Shown here: positions 21,721-35,890 of the stretch, in pieces | Layout of the letters: the number at the start of each line of letters is the position of its first letter | How positions within the stretch are numbered: the stretch's first letter is position 1 | From: Undaria pinnatifida | Taxonomy: Eukaryota > Sar > Phaeophyceae > Laminariales > Alariaceae | Reading direction: 5' to 3' | NCBI GenBank assembly: GCA_012845835.1 | Contig: JABAKD010000011.1 | Span: forward strand, 7,440,381 to 7,504,380 | DNA: 64,000 nt | Position numbers and translations under genes: made by a program | The notes under the pieces: model-generated | The model's input: the letters and a program-made list of their open reading frames with translations, nothing else | Told to the model about the DNA's origin: nothing | Database searches by the model: none

Positions 21721-22074
21721 GCGCATCAAAACGGTTGATACCATCTCAGAAAACCCGAATGCGCGTTTCGCGCCCCTCTTCGCCGCCACCGTCAATAGCA
21801 GCAGTTGTAGTACGCGATTTGATCATTTATGCCGGCGCCCAAAAAATAGAAGCCCCTTTCGGGCCACGCGTGGCCGAATACCCGCAGTTGAAGTACGCAA
21901 TTTGATCATTTATGTTAGCGCCACAAAATAGAAGCCCCTTTCGGGCCACGCGTGCCCGAATATCCGTGTCCCGTTCCACCACCGGACTCTCCCGAAAAAA
22001 CACAAGCCTAGTTGAATCGGTGGACGTGTGCTACGATAAATATAATACTTTTTTGGCTACAGTATAATCTTCTG

Positions 22075-22260
22075 AAGGAAAAGGTTCCTTAACTCATAAT
22101 CGTCGGAATGTCATTATTTTTTTTGCAGTAGTATTTGTTGGAATACCTAGGCCATGGGGTTGATATTCGGTTTGCATGTTCAGTCTACACAAAATAAGTT
22201 GTTGGTTGAAGTATGGAGCTCCTCAAGTGAGGAGCCTTAAAAAATATTTGGTGCATCGTA
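22075..22260 (+). repeat. Dispersed repeat family D, copy 2
   Basis: AGGTTCCTTAACTCATAATC, TACCTAGGCCATGGGGTTGA and CTCCTCAAGTGAGGAGCC in the family order. It is followed at 22262-22320 by a tRNA-like T-arm (CCGAG, 7-nt loop, CTCGG), but no matching acceptor stem was found. Confidence 0.6.
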
Positions 22261-25200
22261 GTGGCCAGAAGTACACCACATTGCCTGTGTAAGCCCGAGT
22301 TTGATTCTCGGATTGGACACCATGTTACGGAGCGAGACGAACCGGGTTGAGGGATAGGGTCATGGTGTGTCAAATGATACATGCATAGTCTGCTAGCCTG
22401 GCAGGGAAAACATGCCTGCATCATGCATGTGTACTACGATAAAACGATCACCAACAAACGATGATCCGACCGTAGCCCGGAGGTGCGCTTGTATGTGTCT
22501 TTTATAGAGGCACAGCAGGCTTCTGGTGCCAAGGTGTACAGGGGATGAGGTCTCCCAGCAAGGAAATTATGTATTATAGATGATAACTGATTATTTATCC
22601 CCAAGGTCTATAGACGAGGACCAATAAAGTTGGATGGAGGTAGGTTGGAACGGTTGGAAGGTTGTGAGCCAGAACGTCCCACAAACAACCAACAAGGGAC
22701 CGCATCAGACGTGTCCTATGCTATTACGAAACGCATCTGCTTCTGTAGCCGTAGGGCTTGTAACTGTCACTCACATTTAGCAATTTCGTTACACATATCT
22801 GCCGTAGCATGTGCCTGTTTGAGTATTGCTTGCTTCGTGTTCGACTTCTTCGCTTCCCACCAACGCACACAGTTGACGACGGTTGCAACTGTCCACCAGT
22901 GCGAGTGCCTAGCGAGAATTGCAGTATCTTAGTACTGCTATGAAGCTTTTCGTCGCCATCAGCGGCATCGCAGAACTCCCACCCTGGAAGTGATGTGTGG
23001 TGGTCCGTGCTCGTTTCCGGCAAAAAAAAACTTCCCAATCTTACAGTGGTAGTAGGCATACTTTGGCCAGCCAGCTGATCACAAAATTACGGCACGTATA
23101 CCGCATGCTGACACTAATGTACTGGTTGTTTCCATCTGTGCCTTACGATTCCACAGGCACTACATACAGCGGGCAACTGGCACTGCTCAATAGGCTCTAG
23201 AAGGTCCTCTAGTCTAATGAAGTATTATCATGTTATTGTTGTAGTAGATGACGTACGCGTATTTATACCCATAAACACCAACACAACAATCACACAAAGC
23301 AAAGCCACACTCAGTTGGACACTCGAAAGGACTCGAACAGAGCAGCAGTAGTAGCAGCAGCAACAGCATGCAAGCAGAGCAAAGCAGGAGGACCTTTCCC
23401 CGTTCCTCCATGGGTTGTCTTCATGTGATGCCGCACTGCCTTTTGCCCATATCATGTCGAGTTTCGAAATACCTGAACGTACATACACAGTCAGACTGAA
23501 TGCGAGCAAATGGCGCAATGTGTGCGTAGGTTTGCTGCCAGCACTGACGAAGCACGGGTTAGTCGTTCCGTGCACACGCCACCTGAGATGCTGATGCTAG
23601 AAGTCCGCTCGCTGCGGGCTAGTGGTGTTGGGCATCGTCGTCTGCTGTCAGCTTCTGGCGCTAAAAGCCAGTCTGCTTGGGCTAGTCGTAGCGGTCACCT
23701 TGCTCAATAGATTGGTTGTGTTTATACCTCGACCCAGCTCGACAAAATGAGTGACATATGCTTGGCTTTACATTATGATCAAAATGCGAGTAGATACCTT
23801 GATTCATCACGGCAAACCCTAGCTCATTAGCTGCAAGGGGATTGAATGCTGCGCATTATATGACCGGCTACAACGACGTTTTTTTGGTATCCAGTATCCT
23901 GTTCATCGTATTGTGACGGTACGGCAACACGCGGTTCTTGCTATTACAAGCGATTTCAAGGACGAGGAATCTGCTGTGAATAGAGGTACCTATCCCTAAC
24001 AGGACCCCTCGATGGAAGAGTTGACGCTGATCGACAGCGATGACACGCCCAAACTTCTAGCGATGGAACGCACTTGGCGTACGTCTTAGCTCTGGTCATC
24101 GGCTAACCCCCCCCCGTCTGCCTCGTCGATGAAAACACGAAAACACGGCGTCTTTCGAGTCGTTCTACGGTAGCCCCCCCAATTTTTCTTTAACGAAATC
24201 GCCGGTTTCAAAACCAGCTCCCGGTTGTATCGCCCGAAATGCGGTGTCCCTCGACACCCCGACGTCATCCATCGACATACCTTTACACACAGGAGAATAT
24301 ATGCGTACTTTTTTTTCAACGGAATTTTTTCCTTGTGTCGAGCAGCCGTGAAACGTTCGTTAAAGAAATATTGCTGGTTTTTGAGGGGGCTATCGTAGAA
24401 ACATCCGTTCCATCCTGGCGTTGTAAGGATACGACGGCCTATGGTTTTTAGACTACGGTCGTGCATGGCCGTGCATGTTGTGAGTGCACCCCCCTCGTTC
24501 ATGAGGCAAGATGAACTCGCTGGTGCCTGGTGAATAACACGTCTCGTCCAAGACACTCAATAACAGTTCGTCTACGTCCAAAAATGACACCTGTCGAATG
24601 TTCTTGCCGGCAAAACTCTGCGCCATTTGTTCTTGAAGGACGGGAATTGAAAATCGGTGTTCGTCAAGATACTGTTTTAGCTACTGAAATGTTATTTGCG
24701 GCATTGGTTATTGGGCATGTATACTAATAGGTATCTACAAGTAAAAATCAACTATGTGCCAAAAAAACATCCAACCATAAATATATTGCCAACGCAAGAT
24801 ATAATATTATTTGCTGGCGTAAACCGTACAAACATGATCCACTCAGTCTTGTCTTATAGCACGACAGCAAAAAAAAACAGTGCCAAAATCAGCTGCAACT
24901 GAACTGCGAACATCAGATGGTGAGCTGAAGGTCCGACTTGACCGTACGACCTGCGGGATGGAGATGGATGAAGGGATGGATGGCGTTATCCCTCGCCAGG
25001 GGTTTCACCCAGCACCCGCCCCATCCGTCCTCTCTTCGCCACTCAGCTCCGGTTAAACCGATGGCCCTCCTCCGTCCTGCTCTAGTATCACCACCACCAA
25101 GAGCACATAGCTGCTGTGAGCGCGTACACAAACACTTCCTCTTTTCTATCACACCGTGATCCAAGGCCGTGGTACTACATACCCATTGCGCGATTAAAGT

Positions 25201-25559
25201 TACAGCAATAGTAGCAGTTATCTCTGTCGCTGTCCTGCACTAAAACAGTCGCCACAACAATCGTGTATCGACTCTATAAGCCGTACAAAACACAGCCGCA
25301 GCCCAAGCTAGCGTTACAAAAGTAACAGCACTTCGAGTAGCACTACTACCGCAACCGCACTAGCACCGCAGCACCAGTAGGGCTGGCGCTACAGCAGCGG
25401 CAGAACAGCACTAAAAAAGCAGCAGCGGAAGTAGCTCAAGACCGCAGCAACAACTTCAAGCAGCAACAGTACAGACAGCGACCGCTAGCAGCAACAGCTA
25501 TGATAGCAGCAGCCACAATCAGCGGCTAGCAGCCACAATCAGCGGCTAGCAGCCAGCAA

Positions 25560-28500
25560 TCACCCCATGCCGTCCGTCTGGAGCAGCTCCACAAGCGCTT
25601 CGGACAACTTCGAGCTCGCCACATCCAACCTCGGGTCCTGAATCTTCTCCCACAGCATCTCATCCAGCCGCTGTCGCAACTTGTTTACCAGCGCCGCAAT
25701 TCGCCCGATCGCCTCGAACCGGACCCAATCATCAACCGCGATCCGCCCTAGCCCAGCCTGGACCGAGACCTGACCACCAAACAGGAGTACCGCGTACGGG
25801 GACACTTCCGTACAGTCGCGCACAAACACCCGGCTCGTGTGCACCCTCTCGTGGTACACCAGCCACGGGCACGACCAGTCATTCGTCTTGAAGTTGATCG
25901 AGGAAGGGTGGATAAACACCTCGTCATCCTTACGAGGGTCGGACTCCGGCCCACGGCTCCGAGTGAAAAACTGGAACTCTTGGGCCATGTGCCGGACGGA
26001 AACGGCGCCCACGCCGACAAGGTCGATGAACTTCTCCATCGGCCGCTGGACGCGCATCACGCGCGGGTACAGGCCGGCACACACGGCCGCCTTTACGGCG
26101 CGCCAGCTCTTCGCCTGCGCGTTCACGCTCGCGCGCGGATCGAACGCCGCGTGTGAGCTCGAGATGAACCCGATGTCCGCCAGCGCCTGGGCCAGCTGCT
26201 TGCGCACCTCCCCCAGCTCTCGCATGCGCTCAAAGTTGATCCCATTCTCCACGCAGAAAGTCCTCTTCGCCCTGTCTCCGCCTCCGCCCCCCCACCGGCC
26301 ACCCCCCCCGTTCTCCCCCCGCCCGCCTCCACCCCCACTGTCTCCCGCAGCCTCCCACTCCGATACAGCAACAGCTAGGAGGGTGTGGTCGCTTCGACCG
26401 CCCCCGGCCGCGGCCATGCGTTTTTTCGCCGCGTCGGTTGCCTCACGCTTTGCCGGGTCGCCCGAAGATAAGAAAGGCGAGCGGCAGCTAAGGCCAGCGG
26501 CAATGGAGAGGAGAGGTGACAGACAGCCGAGGACGGCACCGTAGATGAGCATCTTCCCCACCTGTACGGGACACGGTAGTGCCGCCAAATTCCAGCCCAA
26601 GGGCGTGAGCTCCTGGGAGGGGGAGCGCGGGCGGAATGAAAAAACGGTGGGTGGGTGGCGAACGACGACGAAAAAACGCGGGGAATGGGGGGCAATGGGA
26701 AGGGGGATAGGGGATTTTAGATCAGGCACACAGACGTAAAGGTCCTACCAAACGGAGACAATCTACCACGGATACTGGTACCAAACAAACAAAACCTTAC
26801 AGCGCTGCCCCGTCCTCCGATCCCTCCCATACGGGCGCTGCCCACCAACACCAACCCCAACACCACCACAACAACAGCAACACCATCAACACAACAACGA
26901 CAACAACACCAACAACGCCAACACAGTCAATAGCAACGACACTATAATAAAAAACACCGACACTCTCACCACCGCCACCAACAACGGAAAAAAAAGCGAT
27001 GGGGGAGAAACACACCATCCTAAAACAAAACGCGTTCTTCGGCATGGCCCTCTTCACATTCTTCGGCATGGCCCTCTTCACACTCTCCACTGCCCCCCGC
27101 CTCCCTCCCCCCAAAAAATCACTCACCGCGCCTTCTCCGAGCGCCTTGAGGTCCGTAAGTGTGTCCACCGCATCCTGCACCGCCTTCTTATCAGGCGGAT
27201 CCAACGCCCGTGCCAGCACCACTGAAGGGTGATCCTCCACCCCGAGGGCCTTAATTTGTAGCACCAGGTGGTCCAGAGGCACTCGCCTAATCTCGGGCGT
27301 GCCGTGAATCGGAAGCTTGTTGAACGTCTTCCTCCGGATAAGTTTGAACGAGACGCCGTCGCGGACGCGTCCCGCGCGCCCTTTACGCTGGGTGAGGGAG
27401 TCCTGGCTCGCCCAAGACTCTTGCAGGCGGGGCATCTGGCGGGCAACGTCGTATCCCATTTCCTTAACGCGGCAGCTGTCGACGACAACAGTAACATCTG
27501 GGATGGTGATACTCGTTTCGGCGATGTTGGTGCTCACCACTACCTTCCGGATGCCCCTCGGGGGGGGGTCGAACACCGCGCGCTGCTTGTGCGGCGGTAA
27601 GGACCCGTGCAGCGGGAGCACCTGCAAATGCTGCCCCCCCTCCGTAGCGTGCTCTAACTCGCGGCACAGCCTGTCGATCTCCATCGTACCCGGCATGAAC
27701 ACCAGCACGGAACCGCTGCTACCACCACCGCCACCATTACCACCGAGCTCTCCACCTCTATCCTCGTCCTCGTCGCGAAAGCCGAGATGGCGCTCGCCCT
27801 GCGGACTAATAGAAAACAGGATCAGCGACACCAACAACCCATAGTCAAGGTGATCTTCATCCACGCGGTCCATGTCCAACCCCCCCGCTCCCCGCTCCCG
27901 CTGCGCCAGGTCATCATCGTCATCGTCATCCTCCTCTACCTCCACCTCCTCCTCCCCGTCTCCACCGCTACCAGGGGGTGTACCTGGAACCATCCCTGAG
28001 GCACCAGCACCACCGCCAGGAGAAACATCCCCATTGCTCCCAGCGGTGGGATTCTTCCTCTTGAGGTGGGGGCGGTGCCCCGTCACAGAGAGGGCGTCCT
28101 CCAGGTAGAGGTCGCGCACGGGGAACGTCCTCCCCGGGATGTGCAGGACAGGCGTTTTCCCGCCGGGGAGACCGGGGATTCCCGCGAAGTAAGCGGCGAA
28201 TCTGGCTGTGTCCAGCGTGGCACTCATGAGAATCACCTTAAGCTTCGGTCTGATTTCGGGGGTATCAGGGGTATCAGGGGAGGAGGGGAGGGGCGAACTC
28301 ATTGCTGCCTGCTCTTGTTATTTGACCATTGACCATGCACCCCTTTCGACACGAAGCACCGTTCCAACTCCTAATAGAAGCACCTCCAACAATTGGGCTA
28401 GAAGCACCTCCAACATTTGAGCGCTACTACGTTTTTTCCATATATAAAGCAGTACATTAAAAAATATATATTATCGTCTCCCCTTCCTCTTTGGTGGCCA

Positions 28501-31500
28501 CCATCTATCTAGAGGGGATGCGCCAGACTCACAGGGCCGTCATTTACTGGCGTCACACTATTTGATCTGCAGTCCCAAAACGGGTAAAAAAAACGGTTAC
28601 TGGCGCGCTCACTCACCGCTTCGGGAGAATGCCGATCAGCAGCGCCAACAAAAAGTCCGCATCCAAATGCCTCTCGTGCACCTCGTCCACTACCAGATGC
28701 GACAGCTCGTCCAGGTGAGGGTCTCCCTGCATACGACGCAAGAGCAACCCCGTCGTGCAGAACAGCAGCCGCGTGTCCGCCCCAGCCTTGCTCTCCCCCC
28801 TAATCTTATACCCCACGCCCATGCCCACTTTCTCGCAGCGCTCGTCCGCGACACGCTGGGCAACCCCGACCGCCGCAATCCTCCGCGGCTGCGTCACCAA
28901 CACCCGGAACTCATCCGGGCCCGTCCCTTCCTCCCACTCTTCCAGCAAAAACTGCGGAATCTGGGTGGTCTTCCCGCAGCCGGTCTCTCCCGAGACAAGC
29001 ACCACCTGGCTCCGCCGCGCCATCCCCAGGAATTCCGCCTTCGCCTTCGCCGCTGGCAGCCCCCCCCGATCCCGTTTCCGTCGCTCGAACTCCGTCGACG
29101 CTTCCACGCGTTCCCTTCCGCGCTTCCGTTCTGACGGCGGCAGCCCCCCCCCCCCGCCTCTACCCTGACCTTGTCGATACTGCTGCTGCCTTCCCCCTCC
29201 TCTGCCTACTCTTCTGCCTTCTTCCCCCCCAATCCCACCCCTCCGCCCTTCCCCACCTGCCCGCCAGTTACCGCTACCACTGCTACCACCACCACCGCTA
29301 CCACCGCCACCGCCGGACCACAGCGGCTCCGTCCCAGGAAGCTGAGGCCGCACAACACCGCGACTACTCCCCCCACCCCGACTGCCACCACTTGACGCAT
29401 CTCCTCCTTCCGCCCTCACAGCAGCAGCCGCAGCTAATGCCTTCGAGGTCGCCACCGCTGCCGCCGCGGCACTCTTCCTCCTCGCCGCTCTCCCGGTCTG
29501 CGGGAGGGCCAACATTCCCGGTAGCTCATCCAGAGCCCACACCAAAATATCATAAATCGCGGGGTTTCCAACGAAAGAGGCCGCGCGGCGGGACAGGGCT
29601 TCCTGCGCCGCGTGCAGGAGCCCTGCCGCGTGCAGCTCGGGACCGCGGACTAGCGCGACAGGGGCGGCCTCTGCGGGGTATCCCCCCACGCCGCCGGCCC
29701 GGAGGATCCACACGTCAAGCCATGCCTCAGTCGGTACGGAGGCTAGGTTGGTCAAGTCGAACGTCAAAAGGTAGGCCCCCTGTTTACATCCAAGATTTCG
29801 ATCGAATATCAAATGACCAAGTCACGTCATGTCATGTGTTTTCGAACAAAGCGAATACGTTGACAAGGCGGCCGCGGGGGAGTGGGGGGGGGGGGGGGGG
29901 GGGGGGGCATGCGGGGGGAAGAGGGGAGGGGGGGGGGTACACAGCGACGAAGAGACGTAAGGGGGGGCACACGGTGGAGAAGGGGGACGGATGGAAGGGG
30001 TGGAACGTGGCGTGGTGGCAAGGGGGTTGGTTAGTTCCAAGCCGTTCAAGGAGAGAACTGCGAGAAAGGAATCAATCGATCTACCAACATTCCACAACCA
30101 CCCCAGCCAAAGATGGGCAACAGCGCGGGGGCGGTACCATGAGAGGACAACGCCAGGTACCGCAAAAATGGCCGAACTCCAACTGTAAGCTGTGCCCTCA
30201 AAAACGTGGGTGAGCAGTTGTAAATTGGTTAAGCCTGATACTGCGCAATGTAACAATTCTATTTCCAAGGTCCCTGATCCCAAAAACGCGGGTGCAACCC
30301 TCCTAGGACTTCAAAGGGCAACTGCGCCAAAACAAAATACGACTACGAACAGCACCCGCCCCACAAAGCAGACCGGGCTTGCTCGCAACGGAGCCCATGA
30401 TTGATCACGCAGCAGCTCGAGCTAGCTCACGACGATTCCAGGCGACTTGCTGGTCGGTAAGCACGTTGCGTTTAGTATAATACCAAAGCGCCAAAATATA
30501 GGATTGAAGCGTGTAAAACCAAGCCCCAAACTATAAGATTAAAAATCAAGCCCAAAAATGTAAGATTAAAGACCAAGTCCCAAATGAAGGGCTACTACTT
30601 GTCAGGTCACAAAAAAATCACAAACCCCACGCGCCCAATCAAATCACCTCAGGCATGCCCGGGGCAATCGTCACCGCGTCGTCGTAGATAGCCTTCAGCG
30701 ACATGACCTCTTCCTCCGTCGACTCCCGCCCCTCCTCCTCCGTCTGCACTTCCGCAGATAGCGCTGCGCCTGCGCCGCCACGACGTTTTCTCTCCGACTC
30801 GATAGCCGCAGCCATGCCTTTGGCGATTACCTCCAGCGGGCCAAGCATCTGCTCGTCTAACGTTCCACTATCCTTGGCACCCCCTCCTCCGCCTCCACTC
30901 CCGCCAGCTCCTCCAGCAGCCGCAATAGCCCTAGCCACTTCAGAGTGACCGAAACCATACCTCAACAACTTACCTTCTACAGAGTCCCCAGACTCCTCGC
31001 CTCCACCACCAACACCAACAACCTCCTTAGCTTCTATCCCCTGCGCGTCACCGCGCGATGTTCCGAAGTCTTGGCCAGGTCGAATGACGTCGAGGTTTTT
31101 GCCTCGAGGGTCGAAGCCCTTCGGTAGCTCATCCTCCTCTAGGTGCAGGCACAACCACTCTAGGAGAGCGTCTGACCGTTGTCGGGGAGTCTCGCCGTCC
31201 ATCGCTGGGCAGGCGACTAGCGCTCTGCGATAGACATCCACAGCGAGCCGGTGGGGGGGAGGAAGGGACGGGTGCACGGACAAGGAGGAAGAAGAGATGA
31301 AGGACATAGTGGAGGAGCAGGAGGAGGAGAAGGGGGGGGGGGGGGGCTAAGTCAGTTAGTTGGCACACTTCACCACCCAGCTAATGACTTGCCGTCGCGA
31401 AGTCTAGCAAACTCACGGTGCTACCTACACCGCAAGCTGTACCGTCCTACACCCGCCCTACCTCAGCACATCGTCCGCTGTAAACCCCATGCTCTGCACG

Positions 31501-34113
31501 ATTTCCAATGCCGCGAGGTCGGTGCCCTCCAGCCCGTCGAGGGTTAGGCCGTGGTGCTCTGCGCCGCCGTCCCTGTGTCGCTCGCGCTCCTCAGTTAGCC
31601 CCAGGGCTTCTTCCAGGAGACGCCGGATTCGACCGCTCATCATCACCTGTTTTGTTGTTTTAGTGGTTGGACGCAGGATCGGGGAGTAAGCAATTGCAAC
31701 AAAAAGAAAAACGCAAACACAATAAAACAGTTCACACCCTATCGGTGGTGGCGGCGGCTGGGGGGGGGTTCCCACGCGTGCCATCAACATTCGAAAGACG
31801 CGGCCCCTTCCGAACCCCAACAAAACAAAACGGATGCCGCTGTGGCCATCCGAGCAAGGACGCAAGGTGTCCTCTTGTCAATTGTGGTAACCGGTGCGTC
31901 GCTAGACCAGTCGTAGTACGCTGCATACGACTATGCGTTGTATGAGCGTAAAATGTGCTGTATGCGCGTGTGTGGGTTATTACGCGGGTATGTGCTATAT
32001 GCACCTGTGTGATGTATGCGCGCATGTGGTGCATCATGCGCGTATGTGCTACTGCTGTATACGCGTATCATATATACTGCTGTACCAGGTATGCAAGGAC
32101 CTTCGGGATGTGGTTGGCTTGAGATCTCGAGGGGTGCCGCAAGTTGAAAAGAGGGGGGAAACTCTTGAAACCTACTTGAGAAAAAAAATAGCCACCGGTC
32201 AAGCAACCCGGTAAGTAACACTGACCAACCCAAACGAGTGTATTTCTTGAGTCATCCCGCGCTAGGGCTGCAGCAGCAGATTCTAAGAAGTTTCTGAGCT
32301 CCTAACGCGAGTAGCTCAATAGCTTCCCCGAAACATGGCTTCGAAGATATTCGTTCGAGCAACCCGATCAACATTCTATGCGCTAGCGTCCTACAACAAA
32401 TGCGCTCGAAAAATGATCATGCTAACCGATAGTTCCACACTTGAGTAGCTCCACCGGTAACGTATACCTTTTTTTGGCCAAAAAAATGCAACCCAACGGT
32501 GGGGTTACTCGTTTAGTCTAAACCTACATGATGCACCTGGTGTACACGTGGGTGCTGTATGCACACATGCGTTGCATGCCCGTATAAACGTCATGTACTA
32601 ACGTATGCGCCGTACGGGTGCAGGCGCTGAACGCGCGCACGCACTACTGTATGCGCGTGTAAACACCGTGCCAAAGGTGCCACAGCACGCGACTATCATG
32701 ACAAGTCACCTTCATGTCTGTGTTCGAACGCGCACGAGCCTCGGCCTTGCGCCTGCGGTCCTTGGTGACCTTCTCCTTCTCCGCCCTGGCCTTGTCAGCT
32801 TCGAACCTGGACATGTACTCGCCGTCCGCCTATTGGCCGATTTTACGCACCCCGGGTGGCGGGACGAATCAAAAGCCGGCGCGACCAGGGAACAGCGAAA
32901 CAGATAGAAGCTGTCGTTAGGAATCCACGCAGCAGAATAATTGTAACTGTCGTCAAGTTGTGTGCGTTGGTGTACGGCGGACGCTTCGGGAAACTCGAAA
33001 GGGTTCCCCATCGGTTGGCGTCGCCAAATATAGAAACACACTCGCTCGCAACAAAGAACAGGTATGGAGCGAATTGAGCAGCCTCGTACGCCGGCATAGC
33101 GGCTGACGCCAACAAATCAAAAAAGGGCCAGCGCTAGGGCTGTGAGCTGGCTCATGATAAGGCGCCACCTAAACCTTTGCTGGCTAGGCATTACAGCTAG
33201 TTGCGCGCGGTGGGTGCTGCTTCTTTGCATCTGGCTGGCGCGTTAGTCGCTCGACTTGAGGTGTTTACAATAAAGGAGACAAGGTCATTAATAGCTGGCT
33301 TTCACGCCGCTACACAACCAATCACTAGCCGTGACATCCAGCCAACTCTATCTTCCCCTCTTGTCAATCTGGACCTCTCTCTTCCTCTCTCCCTGTCTCC
33401 CACCTATCCACCCACCTTCCCTCGCTCCCCCCCTCCCTCCTTTCGACTCCATGATCGCTGTGCAAAGTTACGGACAAGCACCGTCGTAACCCTTCTCTCC
33501 AACCCCACCCAACTACAGCGCAGCACATCACAGCTACACGCACCTTCAACACAACGGCTGCCGGGCCTTCCGCAGACCTACGGATAGCATCGTTCTTCTT
33601 CTTTTGCTGCAGGTCAACATGCCGCCAACCAAGGCGTTGGGTCCGAGGCAAAAACGGGGGGGGGTTAGGGAGAAGAAAGAAGGCGAGGAGAAGGGTCGGG
33701 CAAAAGCACAAAGGAGCATTGCTTGATCTGCGCGAGAAGAACAACACCTTATACTATTATACTGTATCCGTTAAACCATGCATAAAATAGAATAGCGACA
33801 CCAGAATGCCGAGAAGAACAGGTAGAATAAACATAACCGTGGAACTGTTTTCAAGCCAACAATCGTCGTCAGTGAAAGGAACCCCCTCCCACCCTCTCAA
33901 CCTCCCGCCATGCCACACCGGCGGCCGCCGCCGCTGCCACCGCTGCCGTCTGCTACAAGCAACGCACGGCAAGCATCGCACAACAGCGTACACAGCGCAA
34001 ACAAACAAGCAAGCCAACCAACCAGCCAGTAAAATAAACAACAACGCATAAAAGCGAGCAAGCCAGCCAACAAGCAAACAACAACGCCAACATCTCAAGC
34101 AAAGGTTGTGCAA

Positions 34114-34171
<58 letters not shown>

Positions 34172-35848
34172 AAGCAACCTCCCGCACCTCTTCCTCCTTC
34201 TCAACGGATGCCCCCCACATGGAGTCTCCAAGGGTAGCGCTCGCCTTAGCCGCGACCTTCTTCGCCTCCTTCTCTTCCTGAGCCTTGTCTTCTCGCGCCT
34301 TCTTCGCCTTCTCCCACCTGTCACCGCATAGAAACACGTACATAAAAAAGTATACAAATAAGAAACTGCTATCAATACCTAACAAACAAGCACACGCAGA
34401 ACAAAAACATGAAGCCGAATGCCTCGGTAGGGTGAAGACAAACGCTACGCTAGAGGTGCACCATTTTTCATCTGGGATCCCTCACTTGAGGCGTTCTGTA
34501 CCTCATCTTAAAACCGATTTTGACAAAACTGAAGTTTCAACCCGATGAACAATCCCGTGGCCTAGGTACATATTCAAGTCAAATTTCGAAACAAGAATCG
34601 TTATATTCCGACGATTTTGGGTTAAGGAGCCCCGTCATTCAGAAAAAAAAAAAAAATCCGTCCAAAAGTGCCACCTCTATCGTAGCCCACAATATTTTGC
34701 TGGGATCCCTTACTTGAGGAGATCTACACCTCACCCAAACACAAACATTGAGAAAAACAAAAGAAAGTGCAACCCGGTGAAAAAATCCAATGCCCTAGTC
34801 TAGGTATACAACGAACAATATTGCATTAACAATAAATGACCTTTAGACCACGCATCGCACCGCACCGCGCCACGCCCTACCGTACCTTGCCAGTGGACGC
34901 TTGTCTTCCCCCTTCATCTCTGCCACGCTCTGCAGCCAGGTGGTCCTGCGTCACAACCAAACAGGAGGTAAGGGGGGGGAGAGGCAACGGAAGGGTCGCA
35001 GAGATGTCAGAGGCGGGAGGGCTGGGTTGGATCGCGTGCCACGTACAAACCCGCCAGTGACATCTCTGCTACCCGCTAAAATATTGCTGACTTGCACATA
35101 CCAGGTGCAAACCCGAGCACGCAATGAAGCACATACTCGCACTACCCCCGCCCCTCCACCCCTCCCGACCCCCTTTCTCCCACCGTCCCAAAAGCCTTAC
35201 TTGTAGGGCTCCGGCAGCTTTCTTTCGAGCGGCTGGTCCTCCTGCAGCTTCAGCAGCGCCAAGAGCGCCGCGTGCTCCCTCCCCTGCGCCGCCGTATGGA
35301 ACGACTCTGTGGGGCAGAAGACCATGTCTTTGGCGCTGTTTTTGCGGTCAGGGAGGACGATGCGGAAGCGGAACAGCTCCTGCTCTCGCCCCGAAGAGAC
35401 CGTAAGCAACAGCGACAGCGATGGCGACGACGACCAACAGTGCTAGTGTTCAAGACTTGACCAGCTTCGACACAATGGCTGATGGTCCACACTATAAAAC
35501 TCGAAGTAACATCTTCAAGAAGCGTCAGTGTTTATGACTTGACCAGCTTGGACACAACGGCTGATAGTCCACACTATACACCTCCAAGTTACATATTTAC
35601 ATTCCTATATAGACTAGACACTTTTCCCAGGCGGTCTGGATTAGGGTTAGGGTTAGCGAAACAGCTCCTGCGATTGCATCCCCGAAATATCGTACGCGAT
35701 AGAGATGGCAAACGCAACCGGCGGCGACCACTGGTGCTCACGACGCGGCCAGCTTCGATCGACAAAATGATATTCCCAAGTTACGTACTTCGTTTCCGAG
35801 GAAAGTCCCAAGGGATCGAACTTAGGGTTAGGGTTTACCGTAAGCGAA

Positions 35849-35890
<42 letters not shown>

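Larger units (their letters stand above)
20393..25559. other. Gene-poor spacer between the PPR and helicase genes
   Basis: No gene recognised. The frames present are short and unconserved. Contents: family B at 21600-21720, family D at 22075-22260, two near-identical segments (about 21806-21850 and 21890-21930) each ending ATAGAAGCCCCTTTCGGGCC, a partly inverted repeat around 24175-24410 (TTTCTTTAACGAA on both arms), and a 21-bp tandem CAGCCACAATCAGCGGCTAG at about 25508-25555 just after the helicase stop codon on the minus strand. Confidence 0.5.

Noticed and set aside
22255-22325. tRNA gene
   Set aside because: The T-arm is perfect, but the acceptor stem does not pair and the D-arm is weak.
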